A DNA stretch of 64,000 nt, from contig NZ_STGB01000001.1 of NCBI RefSeq assembly GCF_005222815.1, forward strand, positions 1,116,001 through 1,180,000, in the 5' to 3' direction. Source of the DNA: Roseomonas sp. AR75. Its GTDB lineage: Bacteria > Pseudomonadota > Alphaproteobacteria > Acetobacterales > Acetobacteraceae. How positions within the stretch are numbered: the stretch's first letter is position 1; each line of letters opens with the position of its first letter. Of this stretch, positions 35,923 to 44,187 are shown piece by piece. Under the pieces are notes generated by a model that saw only the letters and a program-made list of their open reading frames with translations, made no database searches and had not been told where the DNA came from. A program made the translations under genes and the position numbers.

Positions 35923-37431
35923 ATGCGCCGCACGATAACAGCCCTGGTCATGGGCGTGCTGGTGGCGGGGGCAGCGCAGGCGCAGACGCTTCGCGTCGGC
36001 CAGATCGCGCAGGACATGGGCACGACGGACCCGCACAAGGCGACGGCCACGCAGGACAAGGCGACGGCATCCTGGGCCTATGACGGGCTGGTGCGCTTCC
36101 CGCCCGGCAGCGCCGACCCGGCGAAGCTGGAGCCCGACCTGGCGGAATCCTTCGAACGCTCCGCCGATGGCCGCACCTTCACCTTCCGGCTGCGTCAGGG
36201 CGTGCGCTTCCACGACGGCAATCCGCTGGAAGGCGAGGACATCGTCTATTCGCTGCGCCGTTCCGCCGACCGCCAGCGCAGCGCCTTCGCCGGCGACTAC
36301 CGGGCGGTCACGGGCGTGGACCTGGTGGACCCGATGACGGTGCGCGTGACGCTGAGCCAGCCGGTCGCCGGCGCGCTCGGCCTGTTTGCGAACTACCATG
36401 GCGGCATGATCGTCTCGCGCCGCGCCGATGCCGGCGGGCAGCCGCCGGGCACGGGACCTTTCCGGCTGGAGCGCGCCGGCGGCGGCGCGGCACGGCTGGT
36501 GGCGTTCGACGGGCATTTCCGCGGGCGCCCGGCGATCCGTGCGATCGAGCTGCGCTTCATCACCTCCGACGCGACGCGCGAGCTTGCGTACAACGCCGGC
36601 GAGCTCGACCTGATCATCGGCCGGCGCGAACAGCGTTGGGTCGAGCGCATGCGCGCGCAGCCGAACACGGCCGTGGAGGTCTTCGCGCCCGGCGAGTTCC
36701 GCACCGTGCTGATCAACACGCGGTCCGCCCCGCTGAACGATCTGCGCGTGCGTCGCGCGATCCAGCACGCGATCGACCCCGGCGCGATCGCGCGCTTCGT
36801 CGGGCTGGACGTCGCGACGCCCTGGCCCAGCCCGGTGCCGCCCGGCTATCTCGGCAGCACGGACCAGGTGCCGCGCTTCGCGCCGGATGCGAACCGTGCG
36901 CGCGCCCTGCTGGCGGAAGCCGGGCACGCCGATGGCGTGACGATCAAGGCGGTGGTGTCCTCCAACTCGGCGCAGCTTCCGATCATGGAGGTGATCCAGG
37001 CGCAGCTCCGGCGCGCGAACATCCGGCTGGAGATGGATGTGGTGGAGCATGCCACCTATCACGCGCGCATCCGCGAGAACCTCTCGCAGATGACCTTCTA
37101 CGGCGCCGCGCGCTTCCCGGTGGCGGACAGCTATCTCTCGCAGATGTACCATTCGCGCAGCGCGCCGGGCCAGCCGACGGCCTCGCTGAACTTCGCCCAT
37201 TGCGACGCGGCGGACGCCGAGATCGACGCCGCCCGCGCCGAGCCGGACGAGGCGAAGCAGATGGCGCTGTGGGCCACCGCGCAGCGCAAGATCCTGGAGG
37301 CGGGCTGCAGCGTGCCGCTGTTCGACCTGCGCCAGGTGTGGGTGCGGCGTGGCACGCTCGACCTCGGCTACCGGCTGGAAGGCTCGATGAATCTCGGCCC
37401 GCCGATCACCCATGCGACGCGGCTGAACTGA
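35923..37431 (+). CDS. Peptide-type ABC transporter substrate-binding protein (SBP_bac_5), second copy
   Basis: A 502-aa periplasmic binding protein, paralogous to the one at 26002-27555. Signal peptide at residues 1-21 (ending AAQAQ). Shared landmarks include the EGEDIVYSLRRSADRQR block and ARFPVADSYLSQMY. AAGGAGAA precedes ATG 35923. It is divergent from the transporter operon and has no permease of its own here, so it probably feeds the same DppBCDF complex with a second ligand. Confidence 0.9.
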   Translation: MRRTITALVMGVLVAGAAQAQTLRVGQIAQDMGTTDPHKATATQDKATASWAYDGLVRFPPGSADPAKLEPDLAESFERSADGRTFTFRLRQGVRFHDGNPLEGEDIVYSLRRSADRQRSAFAGDYRAVTGVDLVDPMTVRVTLSQPVAGALGLFANYHGGMIVSRRADAGGQPPGTGPFRLERAGGGAARLVAFDGHFRGRPAIRAIELRFITSDATRELAYNAGELDLIIGRREQRWVERMRAQPNTAVEVFAPGEFRTVLINTRSAPLNDLRVRRAIQHAIDPGAIARFVGLDVATPWPSPVPPGYLGSTDQVPRFAPDANRARALLAEAGHADGVTIKAVVSSNSAQLPIMEVIQAQLRRANIRLEMDVVEHATYHARIRENLSQMTFYGAARFPVADSYLSQMYHSRSAPGQPTASLNFAHCDAADAEIDAARAEPDEAKQMALWATAQRKILEAGCSVPLFDLRQVWVRRGTLDLGYRLEGSMNLGPPITHATRLN

Positions 37432-37442
37432 GCACCGGCCCA

Positions 37443-37482
37443 CGCGAATCGTGCAGCGCAGCAAGCGCTTCACGATTTCGCG
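37443..37482 (+). repeat. Long stem-loop after the binding-protein gene
   Basis: CGCGAATCGTG (37443-37453) pairs with CACGATTTCGCG (37471-37482) with one bulged base, and an inner stem AGCGC/GCGCT (37455-37459, 37465-37469) extends it. It begins 12 bases after the stop codon. A terminator or 3' mRNA-stability element is plausible, but no T-tract follows. Confidence 0.7.
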
Positions 37483-37608
37483 ATATGGGACGCAGGCGCC
37501 TGCATTTCTCTCGATCGCACGAGCCCGTGCGCGCGGAAACCGCGCGCGTGAAGGCGTGCGGCGCAGCGCAACCCGCAGAGGACAGTTCGGGAACGTGGAA
37601 AGATTCTT

Positions 37609-37639
37609 GGTTGCGCCGCGTGAACACCGCGCCGTAACC
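37609..37639. repeat. Imperfect palindrome, possible operator
   Basis: GGTTGCGCCGCG (37609-37620) and CCGCGCCGTAACC (37627-37639) match as an inverted repeat at about 10 of 12 positions around a 6-bp centre. Size and spacing would suit a dimeric regulator about 90 bp before the first injection-system gene; this is inference. Confidence 0.45.
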
Positions 37640-37670
37640 TTGTAGCGCACGACGAGGAAATCCTCTCGCG

Positions 37671-37697
37671 CCGCGCGCCCGGGTTTCCGGCGCGCGG
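37671..37697 (+). repeat. Perfect 9-bp inverted repeat just before the first injection-system gene
   Basis: CCGCGCGCC (37671-37679) pairs with GGCGCGCGG (37689-37697). It ends 28 bases before the proposed GTG start and, in mRNA, would form a strong hairpin just upstream of the ribosome-binding region. A smaller perfect palindrome, GAGGA-AA-TCCTC, lies directly upstream at 37654-37665. Confidence 0.65.
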
Positions 37698-37724
37698 GAT
37701 GGCAGCAGAAAGGCGTTGCGGGCC

Positions 37725-38294
37725 GTGTCCATCGCCGGCGCCACCGACAGCCTGGTGCAGCTTCTCCGGACGCGCCTCACCGAGGGTGGCGGACTGGATG
37801 GCTACACGGTGCAGGCGATGTCCTCCCGCGACGTGCGCCCCACGCTGCAGAACCGCGTCGGCCTGATGCTCTATCGCGTCGGGCTGGATCAGACGCGCCG
37901 GCATCTCGACCTCCCGCGGCTGTCGCCCACCGCGCCGGCGCGCACGGCGCTCGGGCTCGAACTGCATTATCTGCTGATCGTCTGGGGGTTGAACTCGGCG
38001 GAAGGCGAGCAGGTGATGCTCGGCCGCTGCATGCAGGTGCTCGACCGCTTTGCCGTGGTGTCCGGGCCGATGCTCTCGACCTCCTATGCATGGGAGCCCG
38101 GCGTCGCGCTGCAGATCAGCCCCGAGCCTTTGGAGAACGAGGATTTCCTGCGGCTGTGGGACGGGTTCGAGGGGCCGCCGCTGCTCTCCATGCCTTATCT
38201 CGTCCGCACGGTGCGTCTCGCGCCCGTCGAGCGCACGGATGCGCCGATGGTGGAGACGCGGACACTCGTCGGCATACCGGCCGTGCCGACATGA
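37725..38294 (+). CDS. DUF4255 (Pvc16-type) protein, putative sheath/tube terminator or cap
   Basis: A 189-aa protein with the DUF4255 plan: N-terminal helix TDSLVQLLRTRLTEG, a central strand region LGLELHYLLIVWG and the 'RxMQVLDRF' helix. This domain is the N-terminal part of Pvc16/Afp16, which caps the distal end of the sheath-tube in extracellular contractile injection systems. GTG 37725 is favoured over TTG 37716 because AAAGG then sits about 11 bases upstream. It is the first gene of the operon and overlaps the next by four bases (ATGA). Confidence 0.82.
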   Translation: MSIAGATDSLVQLLRTRLTEGGGLDGYTVQAMSSRDVRPTLQNRVGLMLYRVGLDQTRRHLDLPRLSPTAPARTALGLELHYLLIVWGLNSAEGEQVMLGRCMQVLDRFAVVSGPMLSTSYAWEPGVALQISPEPLENEDFLRLWDGFEGPPLLSMPYLVRTVRLAPVERTDAPMVETRTLVGIPAVPT

Positions 38295-39133
38295 GCACCG
38301 CCCTGGCCTTCGCCGCCGGCCATCGCGTGGACCGCATTGTCGCGCTCGGCGTGCTGGCGCTGCGCCCGCTGCGCCATGTCGCGATGCTGCGTCCGCCCGC
38401 CGGTCCGGCGATCGAGGGGCTGAGCGTCAGCGCCGCCGAATCACCGGAACAACCGGGCTGGCATGCCGAGACGGGTCTCTACGGCTTCCTGCGCCTGCCG
38501 CCCGGCCCGCGGCGGCTGCTGGTGACCGACCCAGCCGGCCGCTTCCTGCCTGCAGCCTTCACCGTGACGGTGCCCGACCGGAGGGCGGTGCGGCAGCGCC
38601 TCGAAGCCGGGATCGCGCAGCCGGACATGGCGCCGCGCCCGCTGCTGCGCGAGGTCGAGTTGCACGTTGCGCCCACCGCCCCGCTGGTGCCCGGCACCAC
38701 CGCCGCCTGGGGCCAGGTGCGCGATGCGGCAGGGCGCCCGATCGGGCTCGCGCGGCTGATGATCACCGCCTATGTCGATGGCGTCGTGCGCCGGCACCTG
38801 ACCTGGAGCGCGGCCGACGGCAGCTACGCCCTCCGCCTGCCCGGCGAGCGGCCGGATACGATCGGTGGCGACCCGCCCTGGCGCGCGACGCGGCAGCTTG
38901 TGGTGCATGCGCCGCGGGCGCCGCTGGCCGCGGCCTTGGCGGAGGATTTCCTGGCCGCGCTGCCGGCGGAACGCGACGCCATCAATCCTGACGCGCCCGG
39001 CGCAGTGCTGGAACGCCGTCCCTTCTCGCTGCGGGATTCGCGTGGCGTCCCGCGCGTCGGCCCACCCGGCGACGACCCCACGCTCCCGATCTTCGGCGGT
39101 ACCCAGACCCGCTGGGACATCGAACTGGCCTGA
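38291..39133 (+). CDS. Injection-system-associated protein with Ig-like / carboxypeptidase-regulatory fold
   Basis: A 280-aa protein. Residues about 135-185 show the beta-sandwich pattern of carboxypeptidase-regulatory-like domains (AWGQVRDAAGRPIGLARLMI ... ADGSYALRLPG). The N-terminal half also looks beta-rich (GLYGFLRLPPGPRRLLVTDP). No signal peptide. It lies between the DUF4255 gene (ATGA overlap) and the first sheath gene (12-bp gap), so a structural decoration or cap partner is likely. The role is inferred only from context. Confidence 0.7.
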   Translation: MSTALAFAAGHRVDRIVALGVLALRPLRHVAMLRPPAGPAIEGLSVSAAESPEQPGWHAETGLYGFLRLPPGPRRLLVTDPAGRFLPAAFTVTVPDRRAVRQRLEAGIAQPDMAPRPLLREVELHVAPTAPLVPGTTAAWGQVRDAAGRPIGLARLMITAYVDGVVRRHLTWSAADGSYALRLPGERPDTIGGDPPWRATRQLVVHAPRAPLAAALAEDFLAALPAERDAINPDAPGAVLERRPFSLRDSRGVPRVGPPGDDPTLPIFGGTQTRWDIELA

Positions 39134-39145
39134 GGAGGCACGCGC

Positions 39146-40993
39146 ATGCCCGAATACCTGGCCCCTGGCGTCTATGTGGAGGAAACCTCCTACCGCGCGA
39201 AATCCATCGAGGGGGTCGCGACCTCCACGGCGGGATTCGTCGGGCAGGCACGGTTCGGGCCGGTTTCCGGCGCGCCGCAGCTCATCACCTCCTTCGAGGA
39301 GTTCCAGCGCTACTTCGGCGACAGCCAGGACCTGGTGCTGACCGAGGGGCTGACGACGAACCACCTCGCCTTCGCCGTGCGCCACTTCTTCGAGAATGGC
39401 GGCAAGCGCGTCTATGTCTCGCGCATCTTCAGCCCGCTCGCCGGGCAGGATGCGGACGACGCGCGCGCCTCCTCCGCGGCATTGTCGGTACTGGCGGCGG
39501 ATCGCTTCATCCGCGCGCGCTTCCCCGGCCGTGCCGGCAATGTGGTCGTGCGCGTGACGGGCACGCGCAGCGGCAACCTGCTGACCGGCGCGGCGCCGAA
39601 CCGCAGCCTGGCCGGCGTGCGGCCGGGCGACCTGGTGGAATCGAACAACACCGCCGCCAAGGACCGCACGGTGGCGGCGACGGGCACGCAGTCGCTGACG
39701 GCGAATGCGCTCTGGGCCGTCTCGCTGGATGCCACCGGCAGGCCGGTGCTGACCGGCGCGGGCGGCACGCTCGACCTGAACGCGGCGGGGCTGGTCAGCG
39801 TGCAGAAGGTCACGCTGTCGCTGCTGGTGCAGCCGAATGGCGACGGCTCCACCGGCGACCGATCCGACAACCATGCGGGGCTGTCGCCGCATCCGGACTC
39901 CGACGTCTTCATCGGCCGCGTGCTGCGGCATGAGGACCACGATGCCGGCGTCGGCCCGCCGCCCGACCGCACCAACCGCATCTTCTTCGACGCGGGCACG
40001 CTGCCCACCACGCCGGCGCAGCGCGCCGAATTCGCCGGTGGGCTGGCGGCCGCGATGATCAGCGCCTCGCCCATCTCGCTGACCGGCGGCGTGGATGGCG
40101 GGCTTGCCGATTCCGAACTCTTCACCGGCGAGGGCGCGGGGCACGAGGCCACCGGCCTGGTGGCGCTGGAGGAGATCGAGGACATCGCCATCGTCGCCGC
40201 CCCCGGCGGCGCCGCGCTCGACGACGACGAGGCGCAGCTTGTGCGCGGCGCGGTGATCTCGCATTGCGAGCGCATGCGCTATCGCTTCGGCATCGTCGCC
40301 GGCCCGTCCGACGCCGATTCCGCTGCCATCCGGGAAGCACGCGGCCAGCACGACAGCACCTATGCCGCGCACTACTACCCGTGGCTCGTCGTGCCGCGCC
40401 CGGCCGGCCTCACCGGCGAGACGCTGCTGCTGAGCCCGGAAGGCGCCATGGCCGGCATCTACGCCCGCAGCGACATCGAGCGCGGCGTGCACAAGGCGCC
40501 CGCGAACGAGGTGGTGCGTGGGATCCTGCGGTTCTCCCGCCCCGTCAACAAGGGCGAGCAGGACGTGCTGAACCCGGAGGGCATCAACTGCCTCCGCTTC
40601 TTCGAAGGCCGCGGCTACCGCGTGTGGGGCGCGCGGACGATGACGAGCGACCCGGAATGGACCTACATCAACGTCCGGCGGCTGTTCATCTTCATGGAAC
40701 ACTCGATCGACCGCGGCACCCAGTGGGCCGTGTTCGAGCCGAACAACGAGACGCTGTGGCTGAAGATCCGGCTGACCATCGAGAGCTTCCTCTACGACGT
40801 CTGGCGCAGCGGCGCGCTGATGGGAACGAAGCCGGAGGAAGCGTACTGGGTGCGGTGCGACCGCTCCACGATGAGCCAGTCCGACCTCGACAATGGCAGG
40901 CTGGTCTGCCTGATCGGCGTGGCGCCGACCAAGCCGGCCGAATTCGTCATCTTCCGCATCGGCCAATGGACGGCCGACGCCTCGATCGTCTGA
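39146..40993 (+). CDS. Contractile tail sheath protein 1
   Basis: A 615-aa phage tail sheath-family protein. The N-terminus (MPEYLAPGVYVEETS, then the TAGFVGQARFGP block) and the C-terminus (SDPEWTYINVRRLFIFMEHS ... GVAPTKPAEFVIFRI) are the hallmarks of Pvc2/Afp2-type sheaths; the middle, about residues 90-300, is a variable surface domain. The sheath contracts to drive the inner tube through a target membrane. A GAGGAGG ribosome-binding site sits seven bases before ATG 39146, predicting high expression as expected for the main sheath subunit. Confidence 0.93.
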   Translation: MPEYLAPGVYVEETSYRAKSIEGVATSTAGFVGQARFGPVSGAPQLITSFEEFQRYFGDSQDLVLTEGLTTNHLAFAVRHFFENGGKRVYVSRIFSPLAGQDADDARASSAALSVLAADRFIRARFPGRAGNVVVRVTGTRSGNLLTGAAPNRSLAGVRPGDLVESNNTAAKDRTVAATGTQSLTANALWAVSLDATGRPVLTGAGGTLDLNAAGLVSVQKVTLSLLVQPNGDGSTGDRSDNHAGLSPHPDSDVFIGRVLRHEDHDAGVGPPPDRTNRIFFDAGTLPTTPAQRAEFAGGLAAAMISASPISLTGGVDGGLADSELFTGEGAGHEATGLVALEEIEDIAIVAAPGGAALDDDEAQLVRGAVISHCERMRYRFGIVAGPSDADSAAIREARGQHDSTYAAHYYPWLVVPRPAGLTGETLLLSPEGAMAGIYARSDIERGVHKAPANEVVRGILRFSRPVNKGEQDVLNPEGINCLRFFEGRGYRVWGARTMTSDPEWTYINVRRLFIFMEHSIDRGTQWAVFEPNNETLWLKIRLTIESFLYDVWRSGALMGTKPEEAYWVRCDRSTMSQSDLDNGRLVCLIGVAPTKPAEFVIFRIGQWTADASIV

Positions 40994-41076
40994 CGGGCTG
41001 CGGTCCGATGACCGGAGGGCCGGATGGCCCGGAGGTCTGAATCGGGCCGCGACATGGAAACGGGGGACTACGCATC

Positions 41077-41532
41077 ATGGCTGTGACACGCGACGACCCC
41101 TATGGGGCGTTCAACTTCAAGGTCACGATCACGCCGAGCTCGGGCACCGAGATCAAGGCGGGATTTTCCGACGTGTCGGGGCTTTCCACGGAAATGACCT
41201 ACGCCGACTACCGCGACGGCACCGACGCCGCGAACCGGCCGCGCAAGGTGGGCCTGATGTACAAGGCCGGCGACGTCACGCTGAAGCGCGGCCTGATCGG
41301 GCGGCTCGATCTCTACCAGTGGATCGACCAGGCCCGGCAGGGCCGCCAGGACGCGAAGGCGACGGTGGTGGTGGAACTGCTGAGCGAGGACCGCTCCGAC
41401 GTCGTGATGACCTGGAAGCTGATCAACGCGAAGCCCTCCAAGCTGACAGGACCGACGCTCGCCGCGAAGGGCGGCACGGACGTGGCGATGGAGGAGTTGG
41501 CGCTGGTCTGCGAGGACATCAGCATGGAGTGA
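41077..41532 (+). CDS. Inner tube protein 1 (Hcp/gp19-like)
   Basis: A 151-aa phage tail tube family (T4 gp19-like) protein. The N-terminal DDPYGAFNFKVTI, the GLSTEMTYADYRDGTDA loop and the closing GGTDVAMEELALVCEDI are typical of Pvc1/Afp1-type tube subunits. These form stacked hexameric rings inside the sheath and hold the cargo lumen. It lies 83 bp after sheath 1 and 7 bp before sheath 2. Confidence 0.92.
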   Translation: MAVTRDDPYGAFNFKVTITPSSGTEIKAGFSDVSGLSTEMTYADYRDGTDAANRPRKVGLMYKAGDVTLKRGLIGRLDLYQWIDQARQGRQDAKATVVVELLSEDRSDVVMTWKLINAKPSKLTGPTLAAKGGTDVAMEELALVCEDISME

Positions 41533-41539
41533 GGCTGCC

Positions 41540-43696
41540 ATGAGCGCCTCCCTTCGCCGCGCGGACTTCGCTGCGGGCGCGTTGTACCGGCCGGGCCTTC
41601 CGCCTGGCGTGTACGAAGCGCGCGCGACCGCGGCGGTGCCGCGCATCGTCCGGCTCGACACGGCCTGCCTGATCGGCTTGGCGGAGCGCGGGCCGGTGAA
41701 CACGCCCGTGCCGCTGGAGAGCTTCGCCGAGTTCACGCGGTTGTTCGGCGGCGCAGTCGGCGGGCTCAAGCTGCCTCAGGCGGTGCGCGCCTTCTTCGCC
41801 GAAGGCGGGCGCCGGTGCATCGCGATCCGCTGCATGGACCACCGCAACGCCCGCACCACGCGGTTCATCCTGCCGGGCGTCGCGGTGTACAGCGCAACCC
41901 CCGCCCGCCGCGCTGTGCGCATCGCCGCCCGCAATCCCGGCAGTTGGGGCAACCGGATGCTGCTGCGCCTGGCCGCGCGCCGGCGCGCGCTGCCGCTGGT
42001 GCGCGACTTCGGCTGGGTGACACCCCAAGGCGGCGGCGCGCCGGTGTGGCAGCGCCGCTGGCTGGCGCCGGCGCATCGCGGCCTGCCCGGCACCACGCTG
42101 CGCCTGCCCGGCACGCGGTTCGGCGTGCGAAGCTGGCATGTGACGCGCGTCTCTGCGGTTGAGCCCGCGGGACGTGGGACGGTGCGCCTGACGCTCACAC
42201 CCGAGCCACCCGCTGGCTTCCGGCAGGCGGCCAGCGCGACCGGCGCGGAGGAGGTGCTGCTCTCGCTTGCCATCACGCTGGATGGCCAGGTGGTGGAGTC
42301 CTGGGACGAAGCAGGGTTGCACGCGGACCATCCGCGCTTCCTGCCGCGCCTGATCGGGCGCCGCGCCGCGTCGGAGATGCTGTTGCCTCCGCCCGTCGAT
42401 GGCAGCGACCCCGAGACGGAAGCCGGCTCTCCAGACCGCATCTGGGGTGGACCCGAGGATCCCGCCGGCTCGGAGTTCCTGCGTCCTTCCGCGTTGCAGC
42501 GCGACGCCTGGCTGTACCCCAGCGAGGATCTGCTCGCCGCGCCCGAAGGCCTGCTCGCCGCCGGCGCCGACCTGCCGCCGGTGCGCCGGGGACGGGACGC
42601 GGCGGAGACGACGCGGCGTCATCACTTCCTGGAGCCGGCGGGCATCACGCCCTCGCATCTCGCGGGCGACGCGGATCATCGCTTCCTCGTCTTCGCCAAC
42701 CGGCCCGCTGCGCTGGATGCGCTTGGCGAATGGGATTCGAAGCAGCCCTTCTCGCCGGCCGCGCTGATCGTCCTGCCGGACCTGCTGCACCCGGCCCCGG
42801 CGGAGCCTGCCGCGTCCGATCCCGCACCGGAACCTGGCGCACCCTGCTTCGGCGTCTGCATCCCGCCGGCCGCAATCGTCGCGCGGCCCGTGCTGGACTA
42901 TCGCTGGCTGGGCCAGGACCTGGACGATCTGCGGCAGACCCAGGCGGCGGTGGTCGCGGCGTGCGAGGCGCATGGCGCGCGTGTCGCGCTGCTCGATCTG
43001 CCGCCGCGGCTGACGCCGGGCGACATCGGCGCGTGGCGGCGCGCGCTCGCCTCCGACCGCGCCGCGCTGTATGCGCCCTGGCTGCTGGCGCCGGATGCGG
43101 GCGATCCGCGCGCCGCCCCGGTCGTGCTGCCGCCGGCCTGCGTCGCCGCGGGCATCGCCGCGCGCGTCGAGATCGCCGGCCACCCCTGGAGCGCACCGGC
43201 CAACCAGCAACTGCGCAGCGCCTTTGCGGTCGCGGACGATCCCGGCCTGCCCGATGCCGGCTTCCTGCATGAGGAACGAGTGGACGTGATCCGCCCGACC
43301 GAGCGCGGGCTGATGCTGCTGGGCAGCCGCACCACCTCGCTCGACCGCGACTGGACGCACATCTCCGTCCGCCGCCTGGTGGACTGGCTGAAGCTGCAGA
43401 TCGCCCGGGACCTGGAGTGGGCGCCCTTCGAGCCGAACAACCATGTGCTCTGGGCCGGGCTGGTGCGCACCGCGACGCAGCGGCTGCGCGCGGTCTTCGA
43501 CGCGGGCGGGCTGGCGGGCCGCACTGCGCGGGAAGCCTATTTCGCGCGCTGCGATGCGATGACCACGCCGCTCAACGCACGCGACAGCGGGCAGGTCATC
43601 CTGCTCGTGGGCGTGGCGCCGGCGGTGCCGGCGGAGTTCATCGTCTTCCGCCTGGTCCGCGCGGGCCTCGGCGCGGCGCTGGAGGTGGAAGGATGA
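41540..43696 (+). CDS. Contractile tail sheath protein 2 (long, divergent)
   Basis: A 718-aa second sheath protein. The N-terminal PGVYEARATAAVPRI and the C-terminal RDWTHISVRRLVDWLKLQI ... AVPAEFIVFRLVR match the sheath core, and share the AxFEPNN-xx-LW motif with sheath 1. It is about 100 residues longer than sheath 1; the extra sequence is a Pro/Asp/Glu-rich middle, roughly residues 280-450. Other eCIS loci carry two or three sheath paralogues, the minor ones contacting the baseplate, which is the likely role here. Confidence 0.9.
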   Translation: MSASLRRADFAAGALYRPGLPPGVYEARATAAVPRIVRLDTACLIGLAERGPVNTPVPLESFAEFTRLFGGAVGGLKLPQAVRAFFAEGGRRCIAIRCMDHRNARTTRFILPGVAVYSATPARRAVRIAARNPGSWGNRMLLRLAARRRALPLVRDFGWVTPQGGGAPVWQRRWLAPAHRGLPGTTLRLPGTRFGVRSWHVTRVSAVEPAGRGTVRLTLTPEPPAGFRQAASATGAEEVLLSLAITLDGQVVESWDEAGLHADHPRFLPRLIGRRAASEMLLPPPVDGSDPETEAGSPDRIWGGPEDPAGSEFLRPSALQRDAWLYPSEDLLAAPEGLLAAGADLPPVRRGRDAAETTRRHHFLEPAGITPSHLAGDADHRFLVFANRPAALDALGEWDSKQPFSPAALIVLPDLLHPAPAEPAASDPAPEPGAPCFGVCIPPAAIVARPVLDYRWLGQDLDDLRQTQAAVVAACEAHGARVALLDLPPRLTPGDIGAWRRALASDRAALYAPWLLAPDAGDPRAAPVVLPPACVAAGIAARVEIAGHPWSAPANQQLRSAFAVADDPGLPDAGFLHEERVDVIRPTERGLMLLGSRTTSLDRDWTHISVRRLVDWLKLQIARDLEWAPFEPNNHVLWAGLVRTATQRLRAVFDAGGLAGRTAREAYFARCDAMTTPLNARDSGQVILLVGVAPAVPAEFIVFRLVRAGLGAALEVEG

Positions 43697-44187
43697 GTGA
43701 TTCCTTCCTCACGCGCTTCAACTTCACCGTCGAGATCACCGTCTCCGGCTTCGGTGGCGACGAGGGGTTGGCCGATGGCAGCCCGGCCGCCGCACGCGGC
43801 GCCTTCAGCGAGGTGACGGGCCTCGAGCTCAACATCGAGATGACCGCGCTGCGGGAAGGCGGGTACAACCTCGGCGTCCGGCAATTGCCGGGCAAGGTGA
43901 GTTCGCCGGCGCTGGTGCTGAAGCGCGGCGTCACGCTGGACGATGCGTTCTGGGCGTGGATCCAGCGCTGCACCGACGGCACTTTCCCCCTGCCCTATGT
44001 CTCCGGCGCTATCACCGTGTTCGGACCCGAAGGCCCGCGCGGCGATCCGCAGGCGGTGTGGTCCTTCACGCGCGGCCTGGTGACCAAGGTGAAGTCGGCC
44101 GACCTGGCCGCCAAGGGCGCGACCGACGTCGCGATCGAGGAGCTGCACATCGCGCATGAAGGTCTTGCGCGGGAGCTCGCGTCATGA
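43693..44187 (+). CDS. Inner tube protein 2 (tube initiator-like)
   Basis: A 164-aa tail tube family protein, related to tube protein 1 (FNFTVEITVSGFGG, then ATDVAIEELHIAHEGL at the end). It resembles Pvc5/Afp5-type tube initiators that join the tube to the baseplate hub. It overlaps the sheath 2 stop by four bases (ATGA) and the next start likewise. Confidence 0.9.
   Translation: MSDSFLTRFNFTVEITVSGFGGDEGLADGSPAAARGAFSEVTGLELNIEMTALREGGYNLGVRQLPGKVSSPALVLKRGVTLDDAFWAWIQRCTDGTFPLPYVSGAITVFGPEGPRGDPQAVWSFTRGLVTKVKSADLAAKGATDVAIEELHIAHEGLARELAS

Larger units (their letters stand above)
37432..37724. promoter_or_regulatory. Leader region of the contractile injection system operon
   Basis: A 293-bp non-coding region between the binding-protein gene and the first injection-system gene. 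Five inverted repeats follow one another (37443-37482, 37529-37547, 37609-37639, 37654-37665, 37671-37697). The first is probably the 3' end structure of the upstream gene. The others are candidates for operators or 5'-UTR structure of the operon. No clear sigma-70 promoter was recognised. Confidence 0.55.
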
